Of a DNA stretch of 35,824 bases, positions 35,718-35,824 are shown one piece after another. The notes beneath the pieces are model-generated. The model was not told where the DNA came from, did not search any database, and saw nothing but the letters and a program-made list of their open reading frames with translations. Position 1 is the first letter of the stretch. Each line of letters starts with the position of its first letter. Both the position numbers and the translations under genes were made by a program. The stretch is taken from assembly GCA_903902515.1 (NCBI GenBank), contig CAIUVD010000143.1, forward strand, positions 1-35,824. The letters run 5' to 3'. Source of the DNA: an uncultured Planctomycetota bacterium (GTDB lineage Bacteria > Planctomycetota > UBA11346).

Positions 35718-35747
35718 TCCGGGGTCCGGGGTCCGGGGTCCGGGGTC
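35718..35747 (+). repeat. Heptamer tandem repeat TCCGGGG after the permease gene
   Basis: Four full copies of TCCGGGG plus two bases start three bases after the permease stop codon. The unit is the reverse complement of the heptamer in the binding-protein gene (same circular word), so the same repeat occurs twice in opposite orientation about 4.4 kb apart. Confidence 0.9.
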
Positions 35748-35758
35748 ACGCGAGGGCG

Positions 35759-35824
35759 TTACTCGCTGCCGATTCCCACGCCCCGAAGAACCCGATCATT
35801 CTCCCTGATCCTGTCTTTGACCCC
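35759..35824 (-). other. Possible 3' end of a minus-strand gene running off the window
   Basis: On the minus strand an open frame enters at the right edge and ends at TAA (35761-35759), giving 21 residues ending VLRGVGIGSE. It uses AGG arginine codons that are unusual for the neighbouring genes. It is too short to identify and may be chance. If real, it would be convergent with the transporter operon, with the heptamer repeats in the gap. Confidence 0.2.

Overview
The window is about 36 kb of GC-rich bacterial chromosome from a fermentative anaerobe. It carries a complete pyruvate-to-acetate-plus-hydrogen module: pyruvate:ferredoxin oxidoreductase, a HydABC-type [FeFe]-hydrogenase, all three H-cluster maturases, phosphate acetyltransferase and acetate kinase. 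No rRNA, tRNA, CRISPR array or full transposon was found. The taxon cannot be fixed from the sequence. A LacI-sensor/AraC-HTH regulator, a peptide-type permease with a large periplasmic insertion, heptamer repeats of the CCCCGGA type and an ACAGATGGAC inverted-repeat element suggest a PVC-type (Planctomycetota/Lentisphaerota/Kiritimatiellae) or similar lineage. That is inference only.

Layout. 1-1198: AT-rich edge, a terminator and truD (minus). 1199-4881: leuA (plus) with a possible leucine attenuator in its leader, overlapped by an AsmA-like membrane protein gene. 4878-6163: oxyR (minus), translationally coupled to a small zinc-ribbon/Smr protein. 6164-10933: a uronate catabolic operon (uxuA, SDR mannonate oxidoreductase, uxaC) ending in its likely XylR-type regulator; uxuA has a duplicated ribosome-binding site/start codon. 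10891-13046: a DUF1643 protein and an ACT-domain malic enzyme (minus).

13191-26206 is one long minus-strand gene train, transcribed in the order fdx, hydC, hydB, hydA, inverted-repeat element, ackA, pta, hydE, hydG, aspA homologue, hydF. Gaps are short or the genes overlap by ATGA, except for the roughly 200-bp ackA/hydA gap, which is mostly a 147-bp inverted-repeat element. The ferredoxin domain usually fused to the HydB C-terminus seems to be a separate gene here. 26434-30992 (plus, divergent): nifJ coupled to a dihydroorotate dehydrogenase-like gene and closed by a strong terminator. The two divergent units share a 227-bp control region with a good sigma70-like promoter whose -10 is palindromic.

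31085-35714 (plus): a membrane-tethered solute-binding protein and two Opp/Dpp-type permeases; no ATPase gene is in the window. A 7-bp tandem repeat lies inside the binding-protein gene and again, inverted, just after the second permease gene.

How it fits together: uronates (and probably peptides) feed central metabolism. Pyruvate is oxidised by NifJ to acetyl-CoA and reduced ferredoxin. Pta/AckA convert acetyl-CoA to acetate with ATP formation. HydABC with Fdx would reoxidise ferredoxin and NADH as H2, and HydEFG (possibly with the AspA homologue) build the H-cluster. Malic enzyme links malate to pyruvate. OxyR may guard this oxygen-sensitive machinery.
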